From Cucumis sativus (Eukaryota > Streptophyta > Magnoliopsida > Cucurbitales > Cucurbitaceae): a stretch of 64,000 bases of DNA. The position numbers were made by a program, and so were the translations under genes. Each line of letters starts with the position of its first letter. Position 1 is the stretch's first letter. Below are positions 23,301 through 35,201 of this stretch, piece after piece. The DNA lies in contig NC_026656.2 of the NCBI RefSeq assembly GCF_000004075.3, positions 22,082,607 to 22,146,606 on the forward strand, in the 5' to 3' direction. The notes under the pieces were generated by a model. The model had not been told where the DNA came from. It did no database searches and worked only from the letters and a program-made list of their open reading frames with translations.

Positions 23301-24953
23301 CCTTTTGGAGTTCTTCACTAGGATTGGAAATTGGTCCCCCCCCCCCCACTTTTTATTTACCATTTTATGCTGAACAGAATTTGTTTTTTATCAGTAGAAA
23401 AAAAGGTAGAGAGAGAATAAATGATGGAAAGAGTTTCCAATTTATATCCTCCCCTACAGAGGCAAAGTATTTAAAAAACAATGCTATCTCAAACTTTGTT
23501 CTGCCTTTATATGTCTCCTCAAACAAAGTACGCACAATTTTCAGTTTACTATCGGATGAAGGCTGGTTTTTGAAGTTGGATACATTACCTGAAGATCTTG
23601 ATTCCTATCAGGGAAAAACAACAAAAATGAAATGCTTACTTATATCAGTTAATGTGCAAATGTGCATTGAATATATTGTTTATTTGTTTCAGATTACAGT
23701 GAAAGAAGATAAGCATAAAAAAGAGACGGTTTTGTACTCTGTTAACCGTAAGCATCCAGACTATACTTCCTTTAAACCAGAGAAGCAACAGGTAGAGAAA
23801 ATTGATCAGAGCAATAATCATCACGGTCTGAAAGAAAGTTCATCCAATAAAATGCTTGAAGTAGCAGAGATATACAAGCCAAGTGTGCATGTCAATCCCA
23901 TTTTTGTTGCTGTGGGGGCAGACACTAGCAAACTTTACACTTCAGCAGAGGCTACTGATATTGTCTTCCAATACGTCGAGAAAGAAAAATTGGAGAAACC
24001 AACAGATAAGTCTAGAGTGGTTTTGGATGCAATATTATGCGATTCACTGTTCAAGGGGGCCATTAAGAAAGGAACAACGTATCCTACAGAAATTCACAAA
24101 AGAGATATAGGCTCAACATTTATCAGCCGGATGCAACCTCATCACATTGTAACAAGAGGAAGTGAGTCTGTCGTTCGCAAAGGTGCATTAAAAACTATTC
24201 AAATAATGACAGAGCGACGCCAAGGAAATAAGAAAGTGACAAGACTTTCTGGGTTGGAAACGTTCTTGTTGGATGCTGAAGCATTGGCTTCAGAGCTTCA
24301 GAAAAAGTGTGCTTGCAGTACGACGGTGGCAGAGTTGCCTGGTAATATAACCTGTCTACATATCTTTTGTTCTTTTGTTTTTTTCGTTTTTTCTCAAGAG
24401 TAACAATTTTGAACGGTGGTATGAAATTACAAATGAGGAGTTAAATGAGACTTTTCTAATAGGAAAGGAGAGTGGAAAAGCTAGAGTTGTTTGTTTTTGC
24501 AATAACATTATTTCTGACATCAAGGGAAATTCGCATGGATATCAGCAACTTTCATTTCAACATTTGGAAATGAATAAGTTACGAATTGCATGGAGTATGG
24601 AAGGCTGTACTTTCTTCTTCTTTTCCTTTTGTTTCCAACTTTTTCTCGTTTCTTGATGGGGAAGTTTTTTAAATGATGTTAGCAAATTTTCAATTCTTTT
24701 GGTTAAGATATTAACTTTCTAAGGATAGGATGCCAAAATTCCGAATGAACACAACATTCATTTGATAATTTTTATTGTTCTCTTTCTGAATATATGGATT
24801 CTCCTGATGCATTTAGTAAAAACAAATTCAGGTAAAAAAGGGTATGAAGTTGTGGTCCAAGGTGGAGTCATTGATGACTTGGCAAGACATCTGATCGAAC
24901 AATATGGAATTCCAAAAAAGTACATTGAAGTACTTGATAAAACAAGGAAATGA
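20322..24953 (+). CDS. EIF2D: Eukaryotic translation initiation factor 2D (ligatin)
   Basis: Delivers tRNA to the ribosomal P site independently of eIF2 and takes part in recycling of post-termination 40S subunits (known for the family). Eight exons: 20322-20456, 20965-21076, 21233-21423, 21516-21610, 21695-22123, 22743-22851, 23693-24341, 24832-24953; 1842 nt, 613 aa. Seen: an N-terminal domain starting MFKKASEAKLQQRL, PUA-type region with FVIGGADLMFPG, an acidic linker in exon 5, a winged-helix part (about 320-365), a SWIB/MDM2-like part (TSAEATDIVFQYV) and a C-terminal SUI1 domain (about 510-605) with VTRLSGLETFLLD and VVVQGGVIDDLARHLIEQYG. Introns are GT-AG and phases fit throughout. The start is the conserved MFKK methionine. 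The open run before exon 7 (from 23324, including a 12-C tract at 23336-23347) is intron. No defect seen. Confidence 0.95.
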
Positions 24954-26560
24954 GAGGCTAGAGCTGGTTAGTTGGTCTTGATGCTTACTGCTAATTTTGA
25001 TGTATGTAGTCTTGTTAAAGAATAGTTGGTATTACCTTTAATCTTTCTTTCTCATTAATATTAAATGAACGGCCACCTTATCTCTTTTTGCTTCTTTCCA
25101 TTTGTGAAGTAACGTTGATATGCTATATTATTCATCGACTGCCTTCCCTGTCTGATTTACCATGGAAATGACCACATGGGTCAACTTGATCTCATCACTG
25201 AATTGCATTGCATCAACACGATACAATTTCTACACATGTCCAAGCTACTACCAATTATTATAAACCAGAGTCTTATGGGACCGATCATGTTAAGAACTTA
25301 AGATTTAGAAAGGGGAATTAATAGAAAAAGAGGTTGTTAGTATTGTTGACTATTAACTATGTGTACACGGATATGTTAAAAACGTATATTCCATTATTAT
25401 ACTTTTGCTGTTGACTATCATATGCTGGCTGTGTATTGAAGCCTAAGCAGTTTGAGTTAATATTGACACTTGTTTTTACTTTCAGCTATATATCTTACAG
25501 GGAACTTACCAATCCCAGTCTTATGATATCAAGTCAAGATCTGCTGTTATCAGCGCCAGCATCATGCAAAGGAAAAAGCCTGAATCCAAAGATATGATAG
25601 AAGTTATTGATAATGAGGTATCAAAATTTGATTCATGCAACAAAGTAAAAAGAAGATTCCTCATTCGTCTCTTTAGGCTGGAAAATTGGTTCTAGTTTCA
25701 TTGACACTGATTGTTTATTTACCTAAAATTTGTTCATCACGTGTTTTCGGCTGCCTTGTGTAAAAGAAAATGTTTGTAGTTAGGACAAACCAAAGATGAT
25801 TTTGTCAAATGTTTTTGAGATTTACTTACACTAATGAGTTATTTTAATGCTCTTGTTGTTTTATCACTTGACTTTTAATCCTAAGATTATTTATAAACAT
25901 GATTTTGTAAAACATATGAGGGATTTTCTTACACTAATGAATTGGTTCAATGGTCTTGTTATTCACCCATTGACATCTAATCCTAAGTTTATTGTTATCT
26001 TTAAATTATTTACCAGCTCTATCCCTTAACAAGCTTTTGTAATTTGGTCCTTTACTTTAAATAGTTGATAAACTTTGGTCTATAATATAGAATGAACAAG
26101 TAAGATATGAAGAAGTATATGTTTTCTTAAAATTTCTACAAAATATATTTCAAGCCTAAAGGTTAGTGTTGTAAAGGGATTTTGACTTGTAATAACATGG
26201 TGTGAGTTTAGTACATCAATGCAGTAATTTAACTTATATCAACACAGACTCACTTGCCATGGCCTAACTTAATTTAGATATAACCGTTTTGTTTTCTATT
26301 TTTATTTTTGAAAATTAAGTTCGTACAGGTCAGTAGACTGAAAAACCAAGCTGACTAATCAAATCGAAGTTGGCTCATCGAAAAAAAAATCAACCAAATT
26401 TTGTGCTTGAATTTTTTTTTATATATTTGGATTATATTTTTAAGTATTTAATTTAAAAAATAAGTTATTTAAAAAAAAATAGAGTATTTGAAAGTTACTC
26501 AAAACTATTCTTTAAATGTATTTTAAGCTCACTTATCTTTTGATGCACACTATATATGTG
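24954..26560. other. Intergenic, downstream of eIF2D
   Basis: Holds the eIF2D 3' flank and the exon-like segment at 25501-25617, described separately. The rest is AT-rich, with no supported gene. Confidence 0.55.
25501..25617 (+). other. Orphan exon-like open segment
   Basis: A 117-bp (39-codon) fully open segment sits between a good acceptor (pyrimidine-rich, ...tatcttacag) and a good donor (gag|gtatca). The peptide starts GTYQSQSYDIKSRSAVISAS and ends KDMIEVIDNE. It is less AT-rich than its surroundings. It lies 550 bp after the eIF2D stop and no partner exon is evident on either side. It could be an exon of an alternative eIF2D transcript, a fragment of another gene, or chance. I do not recognise the family. 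Confidence 0.35.
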
Positions 26561-26746
26561 TTGGGGGTTTGGATTTCTTAAGAGATTGTGATGAGTACGT
26601 TGAATGGTTGAAGAAATTGGGACAACAAGCTTGGGTCGTGGAGTATCCAAATCGGACCCATGGATTTGATTGGAACGTGGATCTTCCTGTATATTCCGGA
26701 TCTTCCTGAATATTCCATGTTCATTCAAGACGTTGAAAAAATATAA
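26561..26746 (+). pseudogene. Truncated carboxylesterase copy (3' end only)
   Basis: Closely related to the last 180 bases of the intact carboxylesterase about 2.9 kb downstream. The frame starts at the conserved GGLD (catalytic Asp) and passes through EYVEWLKKLGQ, VVEYPNRTHGF (catalytic His region) and DLPVYS. The whole N-terminal two thirds, including HGGG and the serine elbow, is missing. A 19-bp tandem duplication (26679-26697 and 26698-26716) shifts the frame and brings an early TGA. If the duplication were absent, the frame would run on to a TAA at about 26746. Relic of a local duplication of the esterase gene. Confidence 0.9.
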
Positions 26747-27106
26747 CTAAACACCGAAATTTACAAATATTTTATAGTTAATTTACATAAATATAACTAA
26801 ACACCGAAATATTTACGACATATGTAAAATAATAAAAAAGTTCCTGATATTTTTATAAATTTCAAGTTTATCCTTCAATAACGCAAACGATTTTTCACTC
26901 TTTTTTTTCTTATTTGCGGTTTATTAATCTATTATTCATATTATTATTTTTTCTTTCGTTTATAATATTATGATTATTTATGTAAATATTGTTCAATTTT
27001 TTATTTGCTCTCCGAGAATTTCTTCCTTCTTCATTTCTCATCTTCTTTTTTTCTTCTTCTTACAAGATTTAAATGATATTGATGAATGATCTAAACGATC
27101 GTGTAT

Positions 27107-27186
27107 CAATATTTAGACGATCCGTTTAGACTGGGTACAAAGGTACCAATATTTAGACGATCTGTTTAGACTGGGTACAAAGGTAC
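27107..27186. repeat. 40-bp tandem duplication in a 'gtttaga/gatcg' repeat patch
   Basis: Units 27107-27146 and 27147-27186, each starting caatatttagacgatc, differ at one position. Degenerate partial units and 'atcgtttaga' words continue to about 27260, so this is part of a small minisatellite-like patch. Confidence 0.85.
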
Positions 27187-28537
27187 CAATTAGACTGGGT
27201 ATGAGATCATCTAGATCGTTTAGATTCGATACAAGCGTACAATCGTTTAGACAGGATATAAGCCAAGCGTACAAATGTATGTGATCGATTAATTGCAAAC
27301 TATCTTTGTTATTTTTAGTTGCGGGGCTTAATACGCCGAGAGATGTTCTTGTAGTGTAATTGAGTTTATTCATTTGGGGTGTAGTAGTTGAGTTAGAGCA
27401 TCCAAATTGGAGTTTGGATGTGAAATTAATTAGGTGAATGTGATTGAGAGATTGCCATATCTAATCTCAATCACATGTGAGGCCTAACCACCACCTTAAT
27501 TTGGTTCTATGGTAGTTGAGATATGGTGTCACCCAATTACGTATCTTTCTTTTCTTTCAATTACTAATTTTTTAATCCTTTAGGTTATAAAGCACTTACC
27601 AAGTGTCATTCATTTAAATCATTTACTCTATGCTATTGACATCTTTCATTTCAATGAAAATAATTTATTGTTTCATAGTCTCCTTCTCCATTTCTCCATC
27701 CCTTCTTGTCTCTTTCTTCTATAACATGATTCCTTCTCTTACACGCTACCTACCAAATCAATATTAATATTAGAATTGAAATATCAATTTAAAACCTCGA
27801 ATTAATAATTATTATTGTTAATTTAGTTGAAAATCTAAATTGATATATTTATGTAATTTCAATGATTAATTTGATACACGTATAAAAATTAAGAAGTAAA
27901 AGGTAAGTGGATGTTTTTTTCTCAGTCTCAATCTAATTCTTAATTAAATTCTAATTTAGTCACGAAAGTAGTTTATTTAAAAATAAACAATTTAATTAGG
28001 TAATGTTTAGATTTCACTTTATCTTTTATAAAAAATTTCTATATAGTTATTGATTGAAAATTTGTCATTTCACAACTTAAAATAAATTTTAAATTTTCTT
28101 TCTATTTGTTTGTAACGAAAGAAGTAAATTTCAACCTCATTTTCTGTTCATATATTGGTCACAATTTTTCACTACGCACCATTGTGAAAATACCAAATTA
28201 ACCATTCTTTCAAATACTTCGATAGATTCGTTTGGAATTAATTAAGAAAAATATTTGTAATATTTGGTAAGAAACTTATTTTTTAAAAACTACTTTGAGT
28301 GAATTTCAAATATTTTAATTTTTTAAAATAAAGCTTCTATACTGAACACAGAAAAAGCTTTAAAAAAAAATTACTGAAGTTAAGTATTTGTGTTTATTTA
28401 TAACAAAGTTTTATTTTCCTTGAATACTATAAATATAGTAAAATAATTTGCTAACCTAATTATCTATCTTATCTTATTATTATATTTAAGAGTTTTATAG
28501 TATAATTTTAGTATAAAGTATATTTGATTACTTAAAC

Positions 28538-28546
28538 TATAAAAAA
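28538..28546 (+). promoter_or_regulatory. Candidate TATA box of the carboxylesterase gene
   Basis: TATAAAAAA lies 114 bp before the ATG, a sensible distance for a plant TATA box with a short leader. In DNA this AT-rich such matches are common by chance. Confidence 0.35.
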
Positions 28547-28651
28547 GGAAAGAGATAGTGATTGAAGGAGATGGATGATACAATTTCAGAGGTTTCTTAG
28601 TATTATATGAACTCTCTATAGTTTTAAATTTATTACCTTTCACATTTCAGA

Positions 28652-29653
28652 ATGGCTTCTACTGGCGACGCACAATCTCCTAATTCCTCACTTCCCACTC
28701 TACCATGGAAGCGCAAGCTTGCCGATCTATTCACTTCCTTCCTTTTCCGACAAGCATTCCGATCAGATTTTACCGTCAACCGCCGTTTCCTCCGCCTTTT
28801 TGACCGTAAACTACCTCCTTTCACCTCTCGAGGCGTCGCTGCATCTGACGCCACCATCGATTCCTCCACTTCCGACCTTTGGATTCGTGTATATAACCCT
28901 CTCACATTCTCCAACTCCGATCCTTTACCTGTTATCATATACTTCCACGGCGGCGGATTTGTGTACGGCTCTGCCGATGCTCCGCCCACCGACACATTCT
29001 GTCGCGACTTTGCTCGTGAAATCGGAGCCATTGTCATCTCTGTCAACTACCGACTCGCACCGGAAGACCGATTTCCGAGTCAATTCGACGACGGATTTCA
29101 CGTTCTTAAAGCAATGGACAAAGGAGCGATCTCCGAAACTGTTCCTGAAAATGCTGATCTGAGGCGGTGTTTCATCGCCGGGGAAAGCGCCGGAGGAAAC
29201 ATAGCTCATCACGTGACGGTGAGAGCGGCGGAGAGTGAATTCAAGAGGGTCAAGATTGTAGGTATGATTTTGATTCAGCCATTTTTTGGAGGAGAAGAGC
29301 GAAGGGATTCAGAGATTCGATTTGGGAGAGGTTATGGACTGACTCTGGAAATGACGGACTGGTTTTGGAAGGCGTGGTTGCCGGTCGGTTCGAACCGGGA
29401 TCATACGGCCGCTAACGTGGTTGGGTCGAGCATTTCGGGGGTGAAGGTTCCAGCGGCTCTGGTCGTGATTGGGGGTTTGGATTTGTTAAGAGATCGTAAC
29501 AGAGAGTACGTTGAATGGCTGAAGAAATCGGGTCAAGAAGTTCGGGTGGTGGAGTATCCCAATGGAACACATGGGTTTATTGGAAAACCGGATCTTCCGG
29601 AATATTCCATGCTCATCCAAGATGCCAAACAATTCATCAACAAAATTTCATAA
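28652..29653 (+). CDS. Plant carboxylesterase (CXE, HSL/GID1-like alpha/beta hydrolase)
   Basis: Soluble serine hydrolase of the plant CXE family, likely cleaving small esters; the true substrate cannot be read from sequence. Intronless, 333 aa, the usual length. Seen: oxyanion-hole HGGG (99-102), a VNYRLAPEDRFPS block (131-143), serine elbow GESAG (177-181, nucleophile Ser179), Asp277 in GGLDLL and His307 in NGTHGF. The triad is complete. GID1 gibberellin receptors, its relatives, lack the catalytic His, so this is an esterase rather than a receptor. The ATG is the first in frame, preceded by AT-rich leader. A truncated copy lies at 26561-26746, so the gene has been locally duplicated. No signal peptide or membrane segment is seen, which suggests the cytosol. 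Confidence 0.95.
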   Translation: MASTGDAQSPNSSLPTLPWKRKLADLFTSFLFRQAFRSDFTVNRRFLRLFDRKLPPFTSRGVAASDATIDSSTSDLWIRVYNPLTFSNSDPLPVIIYFHGGGFVYGSADAPPTDTFCRDFAREIGAIVISVNYRLAPEDRFPSQFDDGFHVLKAMDKGAISETVPENADLRRCFIAGESAGGNIAHHVTVRAAESEFKRVKIVGMILIQPFFGGEERRDSEIRFGRGYGLTLEMTDWFWKAWLPVGSNRDHTAANVVGSSISGVKVPAALVVIGGLDLLRDRNREYVEWLKKSGQEVRVVEYPNGTHGFIGKPDLPEYSMLIQDAKQFINKIS

Positions 29654-32600
29654 ATCATAAGGTAAAGAAGTGGTAACTGCTAGCCCAATATAAGGGAGTA
29701 CATAAGGGGTATTTGGGTTGATCGGTTTGAAACCAGGAGTTTTGACTATTGAACTCAAATTCATGTTTGGACACTTGGAATAATGAAATTAAAAAACTAA
29801 ATCGATGATTTATTTTCACCTCTTAACCATTAGTTTCGAATCATCTTGATCGTAGTCTTTGAATCGTCTTGACTGTCAATTATTGATCGTTGGTGACCTA
29901 CAGTTTTGGACATTACTATTGTCATGTGAACATCTTGATCGACGACAATCAATCGTCTTAAACATTAGCGACATAGTCCTCACCATTCATTAATGACAGT
30001 CTTTATATGAAATTTGTTGGCAACTACGAACATCATCTTTGTGAACATTGTCAACCGACCATTGGCTGCATTGGCTGCATGTTTTACAATTCCATTGGCA
30101 AACTTATAATCCCCAACTCTGACACATTGATAAATTAATAAAATCAAGCTTTTGAAAAACTATTTTTTCTAATTCATTCTAAATAGTCTTTGATTTAATC
30201 ATAACAATAAGGTTTAAAATACAAATTTTTTCAGTCTTGTATTTTATTTTCTTCATGAGCTTTTTTTAATAATAATAATTATTAGATAATGTTGTAAATT
30301 ATCTATTTTCTCTTTTTTGTTTTAAATTAATTTTTCTTTCCCTTTAGTAAATTTTTACTTTGTTATATATCACATACACCATGATTTATTTTTAGTTTAT
30401 TATTATTTTTCATTTTTTTTGTTCAATTTAACCATAGGACTTTGTAATTATTGACTTAAAAAAAAAGTTTAAACTTTATTTCTATTTGATTTTTTTTATA
30501 AAAATAGTTTTAAATACATTACACGTATAGAAAGACAATCATAACTATAGCTAAATATAACTATGTTTAACTAAAATGTTCGTAAACCCCAATCAATTAC
30601 GTAACTTATTATATTTTGTGAATGATTTGTAATATTCTTAATTAGATCATTCATGTTAATGCAACGGTAATCAAAATTAAATTGAAAAAAAAATCAATTA
30701 AAAATTTGGTACATGATCCACTTAGGATGCACAATTCACAGAGAAAAAAAAAACTAAATAGTTAGCTAAACCCAAAAATTCAAAATCATCATTTCAAACA
30801 CAGACATAGAAAATCCAGACTTTCAAATCTTACCCCCGAAAGTCCAAAACACTAGCATTTGTAATTTCTAGGTGTCAAAATCTTAGCAAGTAAGTTCTCA
30901 TACATCGAATTACGAGGCATTTGATTTCAAAATTGCATGCTAAACGTTTCTAATAATGCAAATTTTGAGTTTTTTTTAATAATAATAATTATTATTATGA
31001 ACGCTGTGAATGAATTAAAGAGTATAGCTTGAGTAGTTAAAGCTTTTTTGGTTTCATTTAGTTCAAGATTATGCCTTATAAGTTGCAAATAGGCTCATTG
31101 TATTTATAATAAGCTTGTTTGCAAAAATATCATCCAAATTACATATTCAACAAAAAACTTCCATATAAAATATGTACATATTGAAAATAGGTTCATCGGA
31201 TTATAAAATGAGGTAGAGAAAAAAATGAAATTACTAGAAATTCCATCATCAAGATCAAAATAATATTTACGCTAAAATTATCAAATTTGAAACTTTAAAT
31301 TTTAATTGATATATGTTGGAGTTAGAAAGTCTATAATTGATAAAGATGATCGGCTAAGTTTTGATGAACCAAACTAATTCGTTGGATCCAAGCTAATGAG
31401 AACCATAATTGGACCTTTGGATTGGGTCGTAAATTATGCGGTTTAGGTCCATCATAATTGAAAGTCATGATAGAAAATTGGGCCGTTAAATAAAATGTCA
31501 GACCAAAACTCGACCATGGTCCAAGCCCAAGTTCAATTGTTGGGTCCAAGAGATAATCAAGCCCAAGCCCAAAGGCTCATGATAACTCTGTAAATAACGA
31601 TTTTGCCCTTCATTTTTAGGAGATTTGAAAAGGCTGAAGATGACAATCATAAAAATATTATTAACTCACCTAAACATAACCTTAATTATAGAACCCCAAA
31701 GCTTTAATCCATCAGAGATTGAAGATTTGGAAGAGCAAAATTTCATTAAGAAAGAAAGCATCAAAGAAAAAAAAACATAAACTATTAATTGGAAGGAATA
31801 ATGAGGTTTGAGAAAGAGAGAATAGTAAGGAGCAAATGGAAATAATTAAGTGGGCATAATGATAATCACAAACTTCTAAAATCAGAAAGCTTAGCTTATC
31901 TCTATGGAACCAATACTCCAACCTGTTCCAATCTTTGCATTTTGAATGAAAGTAAGATACCATTTGTTTATTTTTTTTCTCTTTCAAAATTTTACTAATA
32001 GTTTAAATGAGATTTTCATGTGATAAATGATAATATCAAATAATATGTTATCCATTGAATTGGGAAAATCAAGAGTTTTTTGTGATATTAAAAAGAATGA
32101 GGGCTAACTTTTTCTTTGGATATTTTGAAGTGATAGATGGGAATAAGAATACAAATCCAGAAAATGAGATAAAGAAGATGAGGGTACTTTTGTCTTCAAA
32201 AATAAAAGCATAGATGTCTCGTCTCATGCATATTAAAATAGTTTCATTAATAATCCACTAAATACACATGAAAGTTTTTAAATGATCAATTACCCGTTTA
32301 AAACATTAATGGTTTGATGCCACCTCCCTTCAATTAAATAATATTATACTTTCTCTACTCCACTTTTTGGTTATTTCCAAACGGTTGGTTTTGGTCCTCA
32401 TAATTTTAAAAAGTGCACTTTGGTTCTTTCACATTCACTTTTACCAAAATAAATTAAAAAAATAAAAAATAAAAAATACAAGAACTTGTCACTTTGTTGA
32501 ATGAGTCACCTATTTTAAATCAAATACCCATTTTACTTTAATGAACTCTGATATCATGTTAAATTTAATAGTATGTGTTTTCATCTTAAAATCAATTGAC

Positions 32601-35107
32601 AATAAGAGAGTAGCTCATCTATTTTATATGAAGTGCGAGTCTATTTCATTTTTCTAATGCGAGACTTTCTAAGAGAACCAACGTGAACTATTTAAAGTTA
32701 TAAAGAAAAAGAAACCGAAATTAAAAATATAGAAACTAAAATGAACATTTTAAAATATAGAGACGAAAGTGAACCAAAGTAAAAAAATTAGACCAATTAT
32801 ATGTTTTCTTTATTTTATTTTATTTAAACAAACATATACTATTTTAAACTACTGTTCAATATTTTCACTAATTTTATATTTCTTCTAAAGAAGAGGAATG
32901 GAATAGAATGAAATAATGTTACGCAAGTAAGATGAGTTAATCGGTAAAATCATTATTGTTTGATAGAATAAAATATTTGGTAGAGAGGAACAAAATACTT
33001 TATAATTATACTCTTTTAAATAAAACATTGACTATCAACATAATACGTAAACAAGCGAAGGTAGAATTGATCATCTCATCAAAATCAAGAGATGAACCCA
33101 CCAAATGACGAATGACGAATGACGAATGACGAAATCACAAATCATCTTTCTCTTCAGTTTATACATTCAAAGTATTCCTTTTTTTTCTTTCTTCTTCATA
33201 TCTTTATAATTCTGGTTTTGTTTTTTAAGTGTAAACTCTGTCAAATCTCACTTTTGTCACAAAAATATTAAACAAAGACAAAAGGTGTATTAAGAATATC
33301 ATTAGATATATATTGTCAAAAACGGTACACTCACAAACATTCTGAGATTATATGCTCTCTTAAAATAAAAACGTTAATTGTTATAGTCAAACAAGAATTA
33401 ATATCATCATGCATTATTATGTAACAATTTATATGGTTTACAACTAATATTAGTTCGTAATTAAACAACAATTAAATAGCAATGGATATTATTAGAACAA
33501 TCAATATTAAATAGCAATCAACCAAGTATTAAATAACAAAATAAGTATAAAATAACAATCAATATTGTCAAATACAAATTAGACATTAATTAGCAAAAAT
33601 CAGTATATCATAGTGTAATAGAAAAAACAATCAATATCAACTGAAAATTCGATGGTATCAATCACATAACAAGTAAATTTCAATCATCTTAATAATTTAA
33701 TTTACCCCTAAGTTCTTATTCTTTTGCCTAATTTTTATTTGTATGGAATATTGTTATATTCACCTTTCATGTCTTATTTTCTTAGGGATCATACTTAAAT
33801 TGTTGATGTTCAATTCAATTCAGGTGATTTTGGTAGGTTTTAAAGAGATCGAGGATAGTAGATCCATCAATATGGGTATGAAAACATGATAACAATCAAA
33901 TGGTAATCAAATGCAATTCTACATTTTTAACTATAAGGACATTTTGGTCATCCGAAAATTTCAATTGGACTAGATTTGTTAATTTGTTATTCCGTAAATT
34001 TTAAAATGTTGAGTTATAGACTCAATTTTCATTTTATATTTTCAGTAAGTACAAGTGTGCCAAATTATAATTCAAATAACAAACCAATGTTATATTATTG
34101 GACTCAATTCCTAGAGAAAAAACGGTTAAAAATCAAAAGGGAGAGAACACAACACAATAAATAGTTTGAATTAAGAATATTATTGTTTTGTTTAAAAATA
34201 AATTCAAAGCATAATTACCGTTTATTCCACCTTTAAAATTCTGTTTTCTTATGCAATCTTTTACAAATACGTTTTTGTTCACTTTCCCAAAATAGATTCT
34301 GAAAACTTCACATCGGTCTAATGTCTTGTATTGTGTACATATATATAACTAAAGTTGATGGTGAAAGGTTTAAATTCTATAACTAGAGAAGACAAAAAGA
34401 AAGTCGTTTCTAGACATTCACAACAGTTTAGTGGGAAAACAAGTCAATGTTACTATTTCTAAATAACACAAAAATCACATAAAAGGGATTTTAGGTGTTG
34501 AGTTGTTTAGAATTGATTGGTGGTAGAGTCACAATGTAAATGTAAAGAGTTAATAACTCAAACAAATTGATGTTTTTCAGTTACAAGACCCAGAAACTTT
34601 TTTCTTTCTTTTTCTCCTTTTATCTTTTCCTATTTCAGTATCTTTCTTCCTCTTTGAATTAAGAAGAACAGGAATGGTTTCTTTTTCTTTTCTTTTTTTT
34701 TTAAAAAACAAACTCTACTATATACTTAAAACTACCAACTTGATAACTAATTAATGAAAATAATATTTATACTATCCTTCCTTAAAAAAACAAAGTGTAG
34801 AATATTTTTGAGGTAAATTACAAAATCTTATGATTTGAGAAGAGTTAGAATTTAATATATCAAACTGACATAAACAGAAACTAAATTATATCTTCTTCTT
34901 CTTATAGAACATAAGATTTATGGTTATGGCTGTGGGACATACGATGAAGATGCAGAGGCAGGAAAAGTGAATTTGGAAAAGGAAGAGGGGAATAACCTAA
35001 AACTTGTTGTTGGGCCTAGACGTTGAGAGTACACGTATGGATGAATAGGATCAATGTCGTATTAGGAATAGGATATATTGATAAAGAAGGTGGGTCATCT
35101 CAAGCAA
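29654..35107. other. 5.4-kb gene desert
   Basis: AT-rich DNA with no protein family I can recognise. 'ttttttaataataataattatta' occurs twice (about 30265 and 30970). A heptamer array lies at 33104-33131 and polypyrimidine/polypurine runs at about 34605-34710. Short open frames at 31331-31549, 31712-31987 and 33976-34164 have no recognisable features and are probably chance. Confidence 0.6.
33104..33131. repeat. Four tandem copies of aatgacg
   Basis: Four exact head-to-tail copies of the heptamer aatgacg in the gene desert; likely a length-variable microsatellite. Confidence 0.95.
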
Positions 35108-35147
35108 GTTGAGATGGCCGAGTTGGTCTAAGGCGCCAGATTAAGGT

Positions 35148-35180
<33 letters not shown>

Positions 35181-35188
35181 TCTCAACA
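35108..35188 (+). tRNA. tRNA-Leu(AAG): tRNA-Leu (anticodon AAG)
   Basis: 81-nt class-II tRNA without an intron. The acceptor stem GTTGAGA (35108-35114) pairs perfectly with TCTCAAC (35181-35187), with discriminator A at 35188. The A box is TGGCCGAGTTGG. The anticodon stem CCAGA/TCTGG encloses the loop TTAAGGT, giving anticodon AAG, which reads CUU and, after A-to-I change, CUC. A variable arm (tccgaaaggg) precedes the B box GGGTTCAAATCCC. A CAAG motif lies just upstream and a T run follows at 35194-35201, as usual for plant Pol III tRNA genes. All parts look functional. Confidence 0.97.
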
Positions 35189-35193
35189 CTCAA

Positions 35194-35201
35194 TTTTTTT
35201 T
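35194..35201 (+). terminator. Pol III T-run terminator of tRNA-Leu
   Basis: Eight T residues starting 6 nt after the discriminator base, the standard RNA polymerase III stop. Confidence 0.85.

Larger units (their letters stand above)
26747..28651. other. Intergenic, upstream of the carboxylesterase
   Basis: AT-rich, with a pyrimidine tract at about 26980-27060, a tandem repeat patch at 27107-27186 and many 'cgtttaga' words up to 27260. No gene supported. Confidence 0.55.

Noticed and set aside
23324-23692. Open extension before eIF2D exon 7, which could suggest a gene start at 23324
   Set aside because: It contains a poly-C tract and AT-rich low-complexity peptide, while a good acceptor at 23692/23693 joins in phase with exon 6.
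28652-29653. Gibberellin receptor GID1 as the identity of the 333-aa hydrolase
   Set aside because: The catalytic His is present (THGF, His307) and the Ser-Asp-His triad is complete, unlike GID1.
33104-33131. CRISPR-like or regulatory array
   Set aside because: Only four copies of a 7-bp unit with no spacers: a plain microsatellite.
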